Assembly (NCBI GenBank): GCA_964608405.1
Contig: CAZSNC010000032.1
Span: 1-7,199, forward strand
Length of the DNA: 7,199 bases
Source: GWB1-38-13 sp964608405
Lineage (GTDB): Bacteria > Patescibacteriota > Microgenomatia > UBA8517
Direction: 5' to 3'
This document shows, piece by piece, positions 6,629 to 7,199 of the stretch. The position numbers and the translations under genes are program-made. Positions within the stretch are counted from its first letter, which is position 1. Each line of letters begins with the position of its first letter. The notes beneath the pieces are model-generated. The model worked only from the letters and a program-made list of their open reading frames with translations. It was not told the DNA's origin and made no database searches.

Positions 6629-7199
6629 TTATCTTATGTCTTTACTGCTCTCTGAAAAATAATGTCTGGGGTATATCGGGGTTTCATCTTCCAGAGTGTC
6701 GTTTTTGAGCCTTGCAACAATGTTATTTGCAAGCCACGTGGGTTCCAAATAACCCTTCCCCTGTCTAAATTTCCTTTGTTTATCCTTCAAACAAAGTGGT
6801 CCGAAAGAAGTCAGGTCGCTTACAAGGGGCAGATGCACAAATTTAATTTTACTACCTTTATATTCTTTTGAAAGCGATTGCATCAGTCCCCGAAGAGCGA
6901 ATTTACTGGCACAATACAGACTTCTTCCTGAAAGAGCAACCTTCCCCATTCCCGAACCACTAGCTATTACATAAGAGCGATTAGACTTTTCAAGAAGCGG
7001 AAGCAGCCTCTGAAAAACGTAGAAGGCGGATGTGACATTGATGTCCATCGATGCTTTCCATTCCTCATAGGTAATATCTGGAAACTTCTTGTAGACTCCT
7101 ATTCCGGCCAAATGGACCAAAACATCTATTGATTTATACTTTGCAGAGATGTTTTTAGCTAAGGCTTCAATAGATTTCGGATCAGTAAGGTCACAAAGA
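6629..7199 (-). CDS. Classical short-chain dehydrogenase/reductase, C-terminal part (cut by window edge)
   Basis: The frame is open from the right window edge (first full codon at 7198) to TAA at 6631-6629, giving 189 residues; the N-terminus with the Gly-rich motif lies outside. A TTG at 7120 falls inside the fold (within VLVHLAG) and is not the start. Numbered from the first visible codon: CDLTD (2-6) is the end-of-third-strand motif, HLAG (29-32) replaces NNAG, and Asn54 lies in DINVTS. Ser82 and YCASK (Tyr95, Lys99) keep the correct Ser-Tyr spacing of 13, so the catalytic tetrad is intact. The usual PG after the next strand reads LPL (123-125), which changes the nicotinamide-side loop. 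No hydrophobic tail is seen. It is clearly distinct from the SDR at 320-1090. Substrate unknown; position implies sugar or glycolipid modification. Confidence 0.9.
   Translation of the reverse strand, partial: LCDLTDPKSIEALAKNISAKYKSIDVLVHLAGIGVYKKFPDITYEEWKASMDINVTSAFYVFQRLLPLLEKSNRSYVIASGSGMGKVALSGRSLYCASKFALRGLMQSLSKEYKGSKIKFVHLPLVSDLTSFGPLCLKDKQRKFRQGKGYLEPTWLANNIVARLKNDTLEDETPIYPRHYFSESSKDIR

Larger units (their letters stand above)
1..7199 (-). other. Surface glycan/glycolipid biosynthesis operon segment
   Basis: Eight consecutive genes face the same way with gaps of 1, 12, 24 and 37 bases or overlaps between neighbours, and no terminator-like hairpin followed by a T-run was seen. The gene content (four nucleotide-sugar glycosyltransferase-type enzymes, one GT-C enzyme, one flippase, two SDRs) is coherent for a lipid-linked glycan pathway. 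Operon boundaries lie beyond both edges. TGA is used as a stop in four of the genes, consistent with the standard bacterial code. Confidence 0.8.

Noticed and set aside
6629..7120. A 163-residue gene starting at TTG 7120
   Set aside because: The TTG is the Leu codon of the VLVHLAG motif inside the SDR fold. The frame stays open to the window edge and encodes further SDR sequence, so this is a partial gene and not a short one.
1..7199. Recoded genetic code (TGA read as Gly or Trp), considered because of the CPR-like character
   Set aside because: TGA ends four genes exactly where the protein families should end and forms the ATGA junctions, so it is a true stop here.

Overview
The window is a dense, single-direction block of eight genes, all on the minus strand. 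It reads as an internal part of a cell-surface glycan or glycolipid biosynthesis operon. Both edges cut through genes, and no promoter, terminator, RNA gene, mobile element or CRISPR array is visible. Gaps between genes are at most 37 bases and several genes overlap (two ATGA junctions and one overlap of about 26 bases), so one polycistronic transcript with translational coupling is the simplest reading.

In transcription order (right to left): the C-terminal part of a classical short-chain dehydrogenase (SDR; 7199-6629); a GT4 glycosyltransferase with an HDLIP motif (6604-5489); a multi-pass GT-C enzyme resembling PIG-V/GPI mannosyltransferase 2 (5451-4306); a Wzx/MOP-type polysaccharide flippase (4293-3004); a GT2 enzyme of the dolichyl-phosphate glucose/mannose synthase (ALG5/DPM1) type (3029-2202); a second GT4 glycosyltransferase with a GGAE motif (2205-1087); a complete classical SDR (1090-320); and the N-terminal 106 residues of another GT2 glycosyltransferase (318-1).

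Together these suggest a lipid-linked pathway. Cytoplasmic GT4 and GT2 enzymes would build a glycan on a lipid carrier and the flippase would turn it outward. The ALG5/DPM1-like enzyme would make a polyprenyl-phosphate sugar, and the PIG-V-like enzyme could use it on the outer face. The two SDRs may modify a sugar or a lipid-linked sugar, but their substrates cannot be read from sequence. No polymerase, O-antigen ligase, initiating phosphoglycosyltransferase or sugar-nucleotide synthesis gene lies in the window.

Organism: the DNA is AT-rich and TGA ends four of the genes, which argues against recoded bacteria that read TGA as an amino acid (codes 4 and 25). The tight packing and the style of the glycosyltransferases recall Patescibacteria/CPR bacteria, perhaps Microgenomates. 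This is recognition from memory, not a search result, and is held at low to moderate confidence.

The most notable details are substitutions in normally conserved positions: DAD reads DAG in the ALG5-like GT2, the DGS-type Asp is His in the partial GT2, and the Gly-rich dinucleotide motif of the complete SDR has Val for Gly. No clearly new kind of system is evident; the unusual aspects are the combination of enzymes and these motif changes.
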